A DNA stretch of 64,000 bases from Chloracidobacterium sp. (GTDB taxonomy: Bacteria > Acidobacteriota > Blastocatellia > Pyrinomonadales > Pyrinomonadaceae): NCBI GenBank assembly GCA_016706275.1, contig JADJJY010000001.1:372001-436000 (forward strand). Reading direction: 5' to 3'. Shown piece by piece: positions 1 through 9,360 of the stretch. The notes under the pieces are model-generated. The model was not told the DNA's origin, ran no database searches, and saw nothing but the letters and a program-made list of their open reading frames with translations. Position 1 is the first letter of the stretch. Each line of letters begins with the position of its first letter. The translations under genes and the position numbers were made by a program.

Positions 1-41
1 AAGAGATGTTTCGGCCAAATTATTTGGTTTTAAAAGAATGA

Positions 42-67
42 GTGCGGCGTTTTTTGTAACGCCGCAC
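42..67 (-). terminator. Hairpin downstream of the first reverse-strand gene
   Basis: A perfect 10-bp stem (42-51 with 58-67) closes a 6-nt loop. It lies just past the stop of the reverse-strand gene at 121-375. Read on the minus strand it is followed only by a weak T-rich stretch, so an intrinsic terminator is plausible but not strong. The first 120 bases hold nothing else I can assign. Confidence 0.4.
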
Positions 68-120
68 CCGGTAGGTTTCATTTGGTAGGTATAAATGAAG
101 GTTGTATGAATTCCCCGCTG

Positions 121-375
121 TTACGGTCGCGAGGACACCGACGGGGGATAGTAAAACGTCCCCAATGTCTTAAAACTTTTTATATCAAACTCTTTTCGTG
201 CTCCGCAATTAAGACACGCACGATACGAACCCTTTTTATTTGTAAATGGCCGGGTCAATTGCCTGTGTCTGCATCCTAGTAGTTTTACCAGCAGACCGAT
301 CTTTTTGCCGAACAAACCATTTGTTCTATCTATTACACGTTCGGCGACCACATTTTGTTCCAAAACCGCTTGCAT
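121..375 (-). CDS. Small zinc-ribbon-like conserved protein
   Basis: This encodes about 84 residues of unknown function. The C-terminal half has the pattern GCRHRQLTRPFT, then CLNCGARKEFD, then a FYYPP tail. A C/H pair followed by CxxC suggests a small metal-binding ribbon. I recall similar short proteins in Acidobacteriota, but that is memory and not a search. I chose the ATG at 375 over the upstream ATG at 447 because a GGAGG (complement of 388-392) precedes it. It is divergent from the nuclease gene and probably monocistronic. If the longer start is used the protein has 108 residues. The family name is uncertain; that it is coding is fairly likely from the cysteine pattern. Confidence 0.5.
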   Translation of the reverse strand: MQAVLEQNVVAERVIDRTNGLFGKKIGLLVKLLGCRHRQLTRPFTNKKGSYRACLNCGARKEFDIKSFKTLGTFYYPPSVSSRP

Positions 376-552
376 ATTTTTTCTTTTCCTCCACCCCTTG
401 TGTAGAACGCTTTGGGGGAAAAGCTTTGCAACAGTAAGATGAGCCATTTTGCGAAAAGGTTTGATAAAATTTTTCGCTTCTAGGGCAGAATCTTTCTCTT
501 GTCTGATATATTCGATAGAATCGTGGAAAAAGATTCAGGAGTTAATAAAAAT

Positions 553-1770
553 ATGTTACGACGGATTTTGCCGGGGCTATTCATTTTTGTGGTTTTGTTA
601 GGTGCGGCGTTGCCGACATTAGCGTGGGACGATACCGGGCACAAGATCACCGCCTATATCGCGTGGCAGCGAATGACGCCGGATGTGCGTGAGCGCGTGT
701 TGAAAATATTGCTTGTAGCGCCTGAGGACTCGACGATCGGGACGTATTACATGCCGTACGGCTCGCAAAATGTAGACGCGCGAAAGCGGGACTTTTTTAT
801 GTTCATGGCGACATGGGCAGACGTGGTGCGCGACCGTAATTTTGACGTGCGTTACAAGAAATACCACAAGGGTAACTGGCATTATGATGATCAATTTTGG
901 ACGTCGAAAGACGGTAAGATCGAATTTCTAAAAGCTCCTGATGACGGCGGCCAGGCCCTGACTCGGATCACGGAATTTGTAAAACTGATCGGCGGCACTG
1001 CACCCGACAGCGAAAAGGCGGTCGCGATAGCCTGGCTCGAGCATCTGATCGGCGATATTCACCAACCGCTGCATTCGTCCGCCCGCGTGACCGACACCGA
1101 ACCAAAAGGCGATCAGGGCGGCAATCTGTTTTCGCTGACACCAAAAGACACACCGCGTGATAAACAGGAAAACCTGCACTGGTTTTGGGATTCGATGGTG
1201 GTTCGCAACATCCCAAACACTAAAAATGTCTGCGATATCGACTTTCTTGAACCTCTCGCTAACGGATTCATGAAAAAATATCCGTTCGACAGAATGCAGA
1301 GCCGTCTGGCTTTGTCCGACCCCGCCTCATGGGCGAAAGAGAGCCTGACGTTTGCGCAAAATGATGTTTATTCCGCTGACCTGATACGCGGGGAAATGCC
1401 GTCAGATAAATATAAGAAAAAAGGTCTAAAGATCGCCGAGGAAAGACTGACTCTGGCCGGCTACCGGATGGGCGAGATATTTAATCAGGCATTTGGGGCG
1501 AAAGCGACGGTTGCCTCCGCCGAGGCCATTCCGTGCAAGATCATTCGCAAAGTGATGTACCCGATCACTAAGACAAGTTCGGTCAAGCAGACGCTTGAAA
1601 TCGCCCTGCTGGATCTGTGTCCAACCCAGGTCGCATCACGGCCGATGTATAGCTTTTTTATCGGCGGTGAAATGGTGATGAAGGAATACGATGTGGTGCG
1701 GACATTTAAGTCAGAGGCAGAAGCCCGTAAATACGCCGCAGATAACAATATTACTGACATTAGTTTTTAG
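553..1770 (+). CDS. Secreted S1/P1-type nuclease
   Basis: The product is a zinc-dependent phosphodiesterase of the S1/P1 family, which cleaves single-stranded nucleic acid. The ATG at 553 follows an AGGAG (537-541) and starts a signal peptide ending LPTLA. Cleavage there exposes Trp as the first mature residue (WDDTGHK), and in this family that N-terminal Trp is a zinc ligand. Further ligands fit WLEHLIGDIHQPLH and the HWFWD segment. An in-frame TTG at 499 would add 18 residues before the signal peptide and is unlikely. About 75 residues at the C-terminus extend past the usual nuclease core and have no assigned role. The M20 peptidase gene starts 12 bp downstream, so co-transcription is likely. 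The role is probably scavenging of nucleic acid outside the cytoplasm. Confidence 0.85.
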   Translation: MLRRILPGLFIFVVLLGAALPTLAWDDTGHKITAYIAWQRMTPDVRERVLKILLVAPEDSTIGTYYMPYGSQNVDARKRDFFMFMATWADVVRDRNFDVRYKKYHKGNWHYDDQFWTSKDGKIEFLKAPDDGGQALTRITEFVKLIGGTAPDSEKAVAIAWLEHLIGDIHQPLHSSARVTDTEPKGDQGGNLFSLTPKDTPRDKQENLHWFWDSMVVRNIPNTKNVCDIDFLEPLANGFMKKYPFDRMQSRLALSDPASWAKESLTFAQNDVYSADLIRGEMPSDKYKKKGLKIAEERLTLAGYRMGEIFNQAFGAKATVASAEAIPCKIIRKVMYPITKTSSVKQTLEIALLDLCPTQVASRPMYSFFIGGEMVMKEYDVVRTFKSEAEARKYAADNNITDISF

Positions 1771-1782
1771 TATCTCTATAAC

Positions 1783-2916
1783 ATGACTCCACACGAGACG
1801 CTTCAATATTTTACCGGCCGCCAATCAGCGATCGTCGATGCGATCCGCGAGATCGTCAATATCGAGGCTCCGTCGAACGATGCGGCACAGAGCCGCGCGG
1901 TCGCCGATTGGATCGAGCGGGCCGCTCTCGCGACAGGAGCAGAACTGACTGTCGAACGCGTTGCGGTCACGGATGGGGAGCATCTCAATATTCGGGCGTT
2001 TCCCGGCGCGGAGAAACATACTTTATTACTCGGCCATACCGACACGGTCCACCCAGTTGGCACAAATCTCAAAAACCCAACGCGGATCGAGGGCGATAAG
2101 TTTTTCGGCTGCGGCATTTTTGATATGAGATCGGGCATTGTGCTGATGCTTGAAACACTTCGGTTTTTTGCGGTGACTGAAGAGCGTCCCGCACGGCCGA
2201 TCACAATACTGCTCTCGTGCGACGAAGAGGTCGGCAGCCACAGCGGACAGGAGTTTGTTGAGCGTGAGGCAGCGGAGGCTGCGGAATGTCTGGTGTTTGA
2301 ACCTTCGGCTGACGGCCGCGTCAAGACCGGCCGCAAAGGAACCGGGACGTACACGCTTAAAGCTCACGGAGTACCAGCACACGCTGGGCTTGAACCCGAA
2401 AAAGGTGCCAACGCCATTGCCGAGCTCGCCCGTCAGATCGAGCATATCCACGCGGTCGCACGGCCTGATATCGGTACGACCGTTAATGTCACGACCATTC
2501 GCGGCGGGACGACGACCAATGTCATCCCCGAACACGCCGAATGCGAGATCGACGTTCGGTTTAGCCGCATGGATGAGGTTGAACGCATCGATGCAGAGCT
2601 GAGATCGTTGATCGCGACAGACAGCCGAGTGTCATTAGAGTTGACGGGTGGTATCAATCGTCCGCCGCTAGAGCGGACGGATGCTGTAGTTGCGCTGTTT
2701 GAACGTGCACGTGAGATCGGGGCAGGTTTTGGATACGAGCTTGGCGAAGCGCAAGTCGGCGGTGGATCGGACGGCAATTTTGTCGCGGCGATGGGCGTGC
2801 CGGTTTTGGACGGGCTTGGGATCGCCGGTGACGGTGCACACACGCTCGAGGAACATATTGTGGTGAGCGATATCGCGAACCGGGCGACTCTCGTTACCTT
2901 ATTATTAAGTCAGTAA
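1783..2916 (+). CDS. M20 family metallopeptidase (carboxypeptidase G2-like)
   Basis: The product is a cytosolic di-zinc hydrolase of the M20 clan, closest in look to glutamate carboxypeptidase; the exact substrate cannot be read from the sequence. Visible metal and catalytic motifs are LLLGHTDTVHPVG (ligand His), FGCGIFDMRSG (bridging Asp), SCDEEVGS (catalytic Glu-Glu) and, near the C-terminus, GDGAHTLEEH (ligand His). The dimerisation domain lies between them, with the RKGTGTYTLKAHGVPAHAG lead-in. Length (377 residues) is normal. There is no signal peptide. The gene sits 12 bp after the nuclease gene and 12 bp before dprA, so the three probably form one transcript. Confidence 0.87.
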   Translation: MTPHETLQYFTGRQSAIVDAIREIVNIEAPSNDAAQSRAVADWIERAALATGAELTVERVAVTDGEHLNIRAFPGAEKHTLLLGHTDTVHPVGTNLKNPTRIEGDKFFGCGIFDMRSGIVLMLETLRFFAVTEERPARPITILLSCDEEVGSHSGQEFVEREAAEAAECLVFEPSADGRVKTGRKGTGTYTLKAHGVPAHAGLEPEKGANAIAELARQIEHIHAVARPDIGTTVNVTTIRGGTTTNVIPEHAECEIDVRFSRMDEVERIDAELRSLIATDSRVSLELTGGINRPPLERTDAVVALFERAREIGAGFGYELGEAQVGGGSDGNFVAAMGVPVLDGLGIAGDGAHTLEEHIVVSDIANRATLVTLLLSQ

Positions 2917-2928
2917 AACGATGAAAAG

Positions 2929-4056
2929 ATGATCGATTGGATCGCGTTAAATATGACGCCCGGGGTTGGCCCGCGGGCGGCGACGATGCTGCTTGAGCGG
3001 TTTGGTTCGGCAGACGCCGTGTTTCACGCACGCCGGACGGAGCTTGAATCTTTGCGGTTAAAGCCCGAGACCATCGACAGTATCATCAAGCGGGAATTTT
3101 ACGACCGTGCGGCCAGCGAGCTCGAGCGGGTCAAAGAGCTTGGCGGCGACATTCTGATCCTCGATGACGGCAGTTATCCGGCGTTGCTGCGTGAGATCGA
3201 CGATCCGCCGCCGGTGCTGTATGTCAGGGGCGACTGGCAGTCGTGTTTTGACCAGCCGTGTATCGGTGTGATCGGTTCGCGTAAATGTTCGACGTATGGC
3301 GAGAATGCATCTGAGATGCTGTCGCGTGATCTGGCGTCGAGAGGGATAACGGTTGTGTCGGGGCTTGCACGTGGTATTGATTCTGCCGGACATCGCGGGG
3401 CGATCCGCGGCCAGGGCAAGACGGTCGCCGTAATGGGTACGGGGCTCGACAGCGTTTATCCAAAGGAAAATAACGGCCTTGTTCGCGAGATCATAGCTGC
3501 GGGCGGATGCGTCGTTACGCAGTTTCCGCTTGGCACGCCGCCGATACCCGAAAACTTTCCATACCGCAATCGCATCATAAGCGGGCTGAGTCATGGTGTG
3601 GTGATAATCGAGGCGTCCGAGCGGAGCGGTTCGCTGATAACGGCGCGGCTCGCGATGGAACAAAACCGAGAGGTGATGGCGGTTCCGGGCAATATAACAT
3701 CCAGAAATTCGTTTGGCACGAATTACCTAATCAAGACCGGGGCAAAGCTCGTGCAGCAATGGCAAGACATCGTCGCCGAGATGCCGAGCGAGATATCGGC
3801 CGCGATATTGCCGCCAAAGATCGATGAGCAAAAAGCTGAGGATGTACAACGCCAGCCGGAGCTCGTCCCGGCGGATATGACCGACAACGAACGCAAGGTC
3901 TGGGACGCTCTGACGGCCGACGAATCTACGCATATCGACTTGCTGCTTGAAGCCTCAGGATTGTCATTTGGCGATCTTAACAGTGCCCTCGTCGCTCTTG
4001 ATATCCGTGATCTGATCCGCGTTTTGCCGGGAAAACATTATGCCCGCCGGATCTGA
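2929..4056 (+). CDS. dprA: DNA-processing protein DprA
   Basis: DprA binds incoming single-stranded DNA and loads RecA during natural transformation. An N-terminal helix-hairpin-helix/SAM-like region (MTPGVGPRAATMLLERFG) is followed by the Rossmann-like core with GVIGSRKCSTYG, SGLARGIDSAGHRGA, GTGLDSVYPKEN and the ASERSGSLITARLA segment. A C-terminal winged-helix domain occupies roughly residues 310-375. Length (375 residues) is typical. It is the last gene of the nuclease-M20-dprA run. Its stop is followed within 15 bp by the topA promoter. Competence genes such as comEC or comF are not in this window. Confidence 0.93.
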   Translation: MIDWIALNMTPGVGPRAATMLLERFGSADAVFHARRTELESLRLKPETIDSIIKREFYDRAASELERVKELGGDILILDDGSYPALLREIDDPPPVLYVRGDWQSCFDQPCIGVIGSRKCSTYGENASEMLSRDLASRGITVVSGLARGIDSAGHRGAIRGQGKTVAVMGTGLDSVYPKENNGLVREIIAAGGCVVTQFPLGTPPIPENFPYRNRIISGLSHGVVIIEASERSGSLITARLAMEQNREVMAVPGNITSRNSFGTNYLIKTGAKLVQQWQDIVAEMPSEISAAILPPKIDEQKAEDVQRQPELVPADMTDNERKVWDALTADESTHIDLLLEASGLSFGDLNSALVALDIRDLIRVLPGKHYARRI

Positions 4057-4068
4057 TAGTTGAGGGTT

Positions 4069-4096
4069 TTGACATCCTAAAAAATTTCGCTATGCT
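4069..4096 (+). promoter_or_regulatory. Sigma-70-like promoter for topA
   Basis: A consensus -35 TTGACA (4069-4074) is separated by 16 bp from TATGCT (4091-4096). This is the best housekeeping-type promoter I see in the window. It would start transcription near 4102, leaving a leader of about 95 nt before topA. Confidence 0.7.
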
Positions 4097-4100
4097 CTAG

Positions 4101-4181
4101 CCTCGCATTGACAAGCTCAAGAGCGAGGTGTTAGAAGTCTTAAACGTCAGCACAAAAATTTAGGTGCTGGCGTATTTTTTT
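4101..4181 (+). terminator. Two-hairpin leader ending in an intrinsic terminator before topA
   Basis: Directly after the predicted start point, CCTCGC (4101-4106) can pair with GCGAGG (4123-4128). A second hairpin follows: a 10-bp stem with one G-U pair (4144-4153 with 4164-4173), a 10-nt loop and seven T residues (4175-4181). That is a textbook intrinsic terminator, placed between the promoter and the topA ATG at 4196. It could attenuate topA, end a short stable RNA of about 80 nt, or act as the dprA terminator. The strong promoter upstream argues for the first two. Confidence 0.65.
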
Positions 4182-4195
4182 CACTAGCCAGTAAT

Positions 4196-6760
4196 ATGTC
4201 AAAGAACCTGTTAATTGTTGAGAGCCCTGCCAAAGCAAAGACCATCGAAAAGATCCTCGGAAAGGATTTTCAGGTAAATAGCTGCTTTGGCCATATCCGC
4301 GATCTCGAAAAAGCGGGGATGGGTATCGACATCCAAAATGATTTTCTGCCCAGCTACACCGTCCCTGACGATAAAAGAAAGGTAGTAAACGAACTAAAAT
4401 CTTTGGCAAAAAAGTCTGACGAAGTATGGCTCGCAACTGACGAAGACCGTGAGGGCGAAGCCATAAGCTGGCATTTGTGCGAGGTGCTCGGTCTCGACCC
4501 GATCACGACCAAACGGATCGTATTTCACGAGATCACCAAACCCGCGATCGAGGCGGCGGTAAATAATCCACGCACGGTAAATATGGATCTGGTGATGGCT
4601 CAACAGGCTCGCCGGGTGCTGGACCGCATAGTCGGATTTGAGTTAAGCCCCGTGCTATGGCGCAAGATCAGCGCAAGCGGTAAAAGCCTGAGCGCGGGCC
4701 GTGTGCAGAGCGTTGCGGTTCGTCTGATCGCCGACCGCGAACGCGAGATCAACGCATTTCAATCTCTGAGCCATTTCAAGATCGAAGGATTGTTTATTGC
4801 CGATGATATAACCGGAAAATCTGTCACATTCAAAGCCGAGGGCAGAAAACAGGACAGTGCCGAGGATGCCGAAAAGTTTTTGACTGGGTGTGTTGGAGCC
4901 GATTATAAAGTCACCGATATAAAGGTTAAACCCGGTAAACGCACTCCGGCCCCGCCATTTACCACGTCAACACTGCAACAGGAAGCTTCAAGAAAACTGG
5001 GTTATGGCGTGGCACGGACGATGCAGATCGCCCAAAAGCTGTATGAAAACGGGCATATTACTTACATGCGTACGGACAGCGTCAGCCTGAGCGATACAGC
5101 GCTTACCGATATTACACAAACCGTGAGCGCCCTTTACGGCGACAGATATCAGCAATTTCGCAAATTCAAAAACAAAAACGAATCTGCACAAGAAGCTCAC
5201 GAAGCCATTCGCCCGACCTATACGACCGCAACAACGATCAATGACCCGGAATGGCAAAAGTTATATGAGCTGATCTGGAAACGAACAATGGCATCGCAAA
5301 TGGCCGATGCCGAACTGGAAAAAACCACGGTCAGTATTGAGATATCGACTAATAAAGAAGAATTGACCGCGTCGGGCGAGGTGTTGAAATTTGACGGATT
5401 TCTGAAAGTTTATCGGGAAGATAAAGACGAGGACGAACAGGAAGAATCATCCGAAGGCTTGCTTCCGCCAATGACTGTTGGGCAGATACTGCCGCTGTCT
5501 GAACTGAGAGCAACTGAAAGGTTTAGCCGTGCCCAGCCGCGATACACAGAGGCATCACTCGTCAAGAAATTAGAAGAACTCGGCATTGGCCGCCCGTCCA
5601 CCTACGCCCCGACAATTTCCACGATCCAGAAACGCGGTTATGTAGAAAAACGTGATAAAGACGGCACGCCGAGGGCCTTTCGCGTATTGGTCTTGAAAAA
5701 TGACGCCATCAGTAAACGCGAAGAATCTGAAAATACCGGTGCAGAAAAATCAAAACTGTTTCCGAGTGACCTAGGGCTCGTGGTGACGGATTTTCTGAAA
5801 CAACATTTTGACGCCATCATGGATTATGGCTTTACCGCCAAGATCGAGGGCGAGTTTGACGAGGTCGCCGCCGGAAAACTGAAGTGGAATAAAATGCTCG
5901 AGGAGTTTTACGGCCCATTCAAAAAGGACGTTGATAACACCATCGAAAATGCTGAACGTGCAAAAGGCGAAAGGGTGCTTGGCAACGACCCCGAAAGCGG
6001 TAAACCGGTGGTTGCCCGTATGGCCCGCTACGGCCCGATCATACAGATCGGCAGTGTTGACGAAGAGGAAAAGCCAAGATTTGCTAAGGTCCCGCCAGGA
6101 CAAAGCATTGAAACCATTACGTTTGACGAGGCACTCGCGCTGTTTAAATTGCAGGACGCGATGGGCAATTATGAGGGCAAAGATCTGTCCGTCAGTATTG
6201 GCCGCTTTGGCCCCTATGTAAAATGGGGCGACGAATTCATCTCAATTCCCCGCGGTACCGATCTAGGCACGGTTGACACAGAAAAGGCGATCGAGTTTAT
6301 TAAAGCCAAACAGATCGCGGATGCCCCGGTTGGTGAATTTGACAGTAAGCCGATCACAAAAGGAACGGGACGGTTCGGGCCGTTTATCAAATGGGACGGT
6401 ATGTTTATCAACGTGCCGCGCCGGTACGATTTTGAGAATCTGACCCAAGCTGAGATGAACGAACTTATCGAAGCAAAGCGCGAAAAGGAAGCGAACCGTT
6501 ACATCCAACGCTGGGAAGAAGAAAAGATCTCGCTTGAGAATGCCCGTTGGGGGCCGATCATTAAATTTGGCAAAAAGATCATTTATATCCCCAAAAAAGC
6601 TGATGGCAGCCGCGCAACCGCAGATGAGGCAGCGGCAATGACACTCGAGCAGGTAAAAAAACTCATCGAGGCCGAGGTGCCGGGAGCGTTTACCAAGAAA
6701 ACGAGGCCCGCGGCTAAAAAGGCAAAGCCTAGGAAAGCTGCGAAGAGTAAGGTCCGATAA
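4196..6760 (+). CDS. topA: DNA topoisomerase I
   Basis: This type IA topoisomerase relaxes negative supercoils by transient single-strand cleavage. The N-terminal Toprim domain shows LLIVESPAKAKTIEKILG and the acidic ATDEDREGEAISWH. The active-site Tyr is residue 290 in HITYMRTDSVSLS. The core ends near residue 590. The C-terminus has no cysteine zinc fingers. It carries instead about four Topo_C_Rpt-like repeats (RYGPIIQIG, RFGPYVKWG, RFGPFIKWD, RWGPIIKFG) and a Lys/Ala-rich tail probably used for DNA binding. No good Shine-Dalgarno sequence precedes the ATG. Its leader holds a terminator-like hairpin, which suggests control by premature termination. Confidence 0.95.
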   Translation: MSKNLLIVESPAKAKTIEKILGKDFQVNSCFGHIRDLEKAGMGIDIQNDFLPSYTVPDDKRKVVNELKSLAKKSDEVWLATDEDREGEAISWHLCEVLGLDPITTKRIVFHEITKPAIEAAVNNPRTVNMDLVMAQQARRVLDRIVGFELSPVLWRKISASGKSLSAGRVQSVAVRLIADREREINAFQSLSHFKIEGLFIADDITGKSVTFKAEGRKQDSAEDAEKFLTGCVGADYKVTDIKVKPGKRTPAPPFTTSTLQQEASRKLGYGVARTMQIAQKLYENGHITYMRTDSVSLSDTALTDITQTVSALYGDRYQQFRKFKNKNESAQEAHEAIRPTYTTATTINDPEWQKLYELIWKRTMASQMADAELEKTTVSIEISTNKEELTASGEVLKFDGFLKVYREDKDEDEQEESSEGLLPPMTVGQILPLSELRATERFSRAQPRYTEASLVKKLEELGIGRPSTYAPTISTIQKRGYVEKRDKDGTPRAFRVLVLKNDAISKREESENTGAEKSKLFPSDLGLVVTDFLKQHFDAIMDYGFTAKIEGEFDEVAAGKLKWNKMLEEFYGPFKKDVDNTIENAERAKGERVLGNDPESGKPVVARMARYGPIIQIGSVDEEEKPRFAKVPPGQSIETITFDEALALFKLQDAMGNYEGKDLSVSIGRFGPYVKWGDEFISIPRGTDLGTVDTEKAIEFIKAKQIADAPVGEFDSKPITKGTGRFGPFIKWDGMFINVPRRYDFENLTQAEMNELIEAKREKEANRYIQRWEEEKISLENARWGPIIKFGKKIIYIPKKADGSRATADEAAAMTLEQVKKLIEAEVPGAFTKKTRPAAKKAKPRKAAKSKVR

Positions 6761-6781
6761 AATGACAGGCCTCGTAAGGTA

Positions 6782-6811
6782 TTGCCAAAACGAGGGTTCT
6801 GAGTATAGAAT
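6782..6811 (+). promoter_or_regulatory. Possible promoter for the small methyltransferase gene
   Basis: TTGCCA (6782-6787) and TAGAAT (6806-6811) are spaced by 18 bp, in the 116-bp gap after topA. The spacing is acceptable but the -35 match is partial. A CCTCGT/ACGAGG hairpin (6770-6795) overlaps it and lacks a T-run. Confidence 0.35.
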
Positions 6812-6876
6812 TGCACTCTAGGCAAGCGATGAAAGTTCCGACAGCTAAACGGAATAATTTATTCCGGTGAGATCGG

Positions 6877-7464
6877 ATGCGTATGAACGAAAATCTCCAA
6901 TTCCTGCAAGCATTCTTAAAAAATCCATTAAAGGTTGGCGCCATCGCGCCAAGTTCGCCGGAACTTGCGGCGGAGATGCTGGCGGGTATTCATCCGGACG
7001 ATCATAATATTGTGCTTGAGTTGGGCGTTGGTACGGGTGCGATAACTAAATTCTTACGTGGAGCGATCCCCAGCCGCGACTCATACCTCGGTATCGAACT
7101 GGACGGCGACCTTGTAAAAACTCTCAACAAAAACTTTCCCGATATGAATATTATTCAGGGAAATGCGGCTGAGGCATATTCGATCCATCAGGAACTCGGC
7201 CTCGGCAAGGTGCGATATCTCGTTTGCTGTCTGCCGTTTGTCTCACTGCCCAAAGAGGTCAGCGAAAGTGTTTTGACCGAGATCGCCAAGTTTATGGACG
7301 AGGGTTGTGAGCTGCGCATTTTCCAATATGCTCACGGATATTTTCTGCCGCCGGCGATCAAGCTGCGTGAATTTTTGAAAAATCGTTACGGCACATCACG
7401 ACGCAGCCCGCTAGTACTCAAGAACATGCCGCCCGCATTTACGCTCACCTGGTCGACTATTTAG
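6877..7464 (+). CDS. SAM-dependent methyltransferase, phospholipid N-methyltransferase-like
   Basis: This 195-residue protein resembles the COG3963 group, which relates bacterial phosphatidylethanolamine N-methyltransferase (PmtA) and rRNA adenine dimethylase folds. The opening FLQAFLKNPLKVGAIAPSS is characteristic of that group. Motif I for SAM binding is VLELGVGTGAITKFL, followed by GIELDGDLVKTL, and the motif IV region is VCCLPFVSLP. No membrane segment is evident. Lipid methylation is the likeliest role but the acceptor is not proven. Two in-frame ATGs (6877 and 6883) are possible and the ribosome-binding site is weak. The gene appears to stand alone. Confidence 0.72.
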   Translation: MRMNENLQFLQAFLKNPLKVGAIAPSSPELAAEMLAGIHPDDHNIVLELGVGTGAITKFLRGAIPSRDSYLGIELDGDLVKTLNKNFPDMNIIQGNAAEAYSIHQELGLGKVRYLVCCLPFVSLPKEVSESVLTEIAKFMDEGCELRIFQYAHGYFLPPAIKLREFLKNRYGTSRRSPLVLKNMPPAFTLTWSTI

Positions 7465-7552
7465 CTGATTTGAAACATTTCCCCGATGTTTGTGGTATAA
7501 ATAGCTAAATCTCGTCATAAAGATTCAATTAAATTTTCAGGAGAACTAAGTA

Positions 7553-9288
7553 ATGTTAAAACGCAAAGTTTTAGGCGTATTTTTGCTTGTCAGTGTCATG
7601 TTGCCGGGGCTAACCTTTGGGCAAACAAAGGTTTTCGAAGCGCCGAAAGAGGTGATGGACAAGATCAAGGACGAGGGTATGAACCGGTCGCAGGTAATGA
7701 AAACCCTCAGCTACATGTCCGACGTGATCGGCCCGCGTCTGACCGGCAGCCCCGGGCTCAAACGCGCTAACGAATGGACGCGCGACCAACTGACATCGTA
7801 CGGCCTGCAAAACGCGCACCTTGAATCGTGGGGCCCGTTTGGCCGCGGCTGGACGCTCAAGAAATTTTACGCGATGGTCGATGGCCCGGTGGCATTTCCA
7901 ATGATCGCCTACCCAAAAGCATGGTCGCCCGGAACAGACACTCTGATCCCGGCACCGGTCGTCGATCCGAAAGCAAAGGGCAAACCCCGGTCGCAGCGGG
8001 TAAGCCAAATACCGCTTACACGGCCGAAGTCGTGCGTTTTACCGCTACAAAAGAAGAAGAACTCGAACAGTACAAAGGCAAGCTCAAGGGCAAGATCGTG
8101 CTTGTCGGAGCAATCCGCGAGGTCAAAGCCCATTTTGAGGCCGAGGCCAAACGTGCAGGCGAAAAAGAATTGCTAGATCTCGCCGACGCTCCTGATCCGG
8201 CAACCGTTCGCCGTCCGGCAGGACCGCCAGCGGGTTTGCCAAATAACTTTGCTCAGGCACAGCAGTTTAACTCGCGCCGTATGCGATTCCTCGTAGAAGA
8301 AGGAGCCGCTGTTTTGATCGATGCCGGTCGTGGCGATGGGGGGACGATCTTTGTCCAACAAGCAACAGCTGTCCAACCGGCTCCGGCCGCTGCGGGTGCT
8401 CCACCAAATCCGCCGGTCCGTCTGTATGACAAAACCGCGACCATTCCGATCCAAGTCAGTGCCGCTGTCGAGCATTTTAACCGTGTCGCACGTATGATCG
8501 ATGCCGGTGAAAAGGTCACGATGACGGTCGATCTGGGCGTCGAATATCAGGATCAGGATCCTAACGTCTACAACACTATCGCTGAGATCCCCGGCACCGA
8601 CAAAGCAGATGAGATCGTCATGCTTGGCGGCCACCTCGACTCATGGCAGGGCGGAACCGGAGCAACCGATAACGGTGCCGGATGTGCAGTCATGATGGAA
8701 GCAGTCCGCATTTTGCAAGCCGCCGGCCTCAAACCACGCCGTACGATCCGCATCGCTTTATGGTCCGGTGAGGAGCAGGGTTTGCTCGGCTCGCGTGCTT
8801 ATGTCAAGCAGCATTTCGGCTATCTTGGTGACGGCACGGCACCTGCGTTTGGTGGTGGTGGCGGCGGAGGCGGGCAAAATGTTGCTCCGCTTGCTCTTAC
8901 CAAGCTGCCTGAGTACGACAAACTCTCAGCCTATTTCAACATCGACAACGGCACCGGCAAGGTCCGCGGCGTTTATATGCAGGGCAACGAAAACGTGCGT
9001 CCGATATTTCGGAGCTGGCTGGCCCCGTTCAAAGACATGGGTGCAAATACCCTGACGCTTGCAAACACCGGTGGTACGGACCACCTTGCGTTCGACGGCA
9101 TCGGGTTGCCGGGATTCCAATTTATCCAGGATGCGATCGAGTACGACACCCGTACGCACCACTCAAACATGGACGTCTTTGACCGCATCCAGGCTGACGA
9201 TATGAAACAAATGGCGATCATCCTCGCAGCATTTGTTTATCAAACAGCGATGATGGACGACAAGATGCCGAGAAAGACACCGAGATAG
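7553..9288 (+). pseudogene. Secreted M28 family metallopeptidase, split by a single frameshift
   Basis: This is one gene read in two frames: 7553 to about 7980 in the first, then the -1 frame to 9288. Rejoined it encodes about 578 residues. It starts with a strong AGGAG and a signal peptide (GLTFGQ). The second frame carries all the catalytic parts: [32 protein letters not shown], the [11 protein letters not shown]sp, and THHSNMD with the last His. The product would be a di-zinc exopeptidase outside the cytoplasm. The switch falls where the first frame reads AKGKPRS and the other KGQTPVAAG. An indel in the adjacent G3 or C4 run, a real mutation, or -1 frameshifting on AAAGGGC are all possible. 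The first frame alone stops at 8176 after 207 residues. The family call is firm; the gene's status is not. Confidence 0.8.
7975..7981 (+). other. Slippery heptamer at the M28 frame switch
   Basis: The heptamer AAAGGGC is phased A-AAG-GGC in the upstream frame, which matches the X-XXY-YYZ form used for -1 slippage. A -1 slip here joins exactly to the downstream frame that encodes the metal-binding core. Only a weak 4-bp stem (7984-7987 with 7998-8001) follows, so an ordinary indel remains the simpler explanation. Confidence 0.45.
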
Positions 9289-9315
9289 TTACCAGTCTTT
9301 TCGACGCAACTAATC

Positions 9316-9356
9316 GCCCGGATCTGTCGTAATTTTCTACAGATCCGGGCATTTTT
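9316..9356 (+). terminator. Strong intrinsic terminator after the M28 gene
   Basis: A perfect 12-bp stem (9316-9327 with 9339-9350) closes an 11-nt loop and is followed by five T residues (9352-9356). It ends the M28 transcript. Confidence 0.85.
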
Positions 9357-9360
9357 GTTT

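Noticed and set aside
7828..9288. Independent gene starting at 7828
   Set aside because: The first 50 codons are the out-of-frame reading of the M28 N-terminal part; the real protein continues from the 7553 start across a frame switch.
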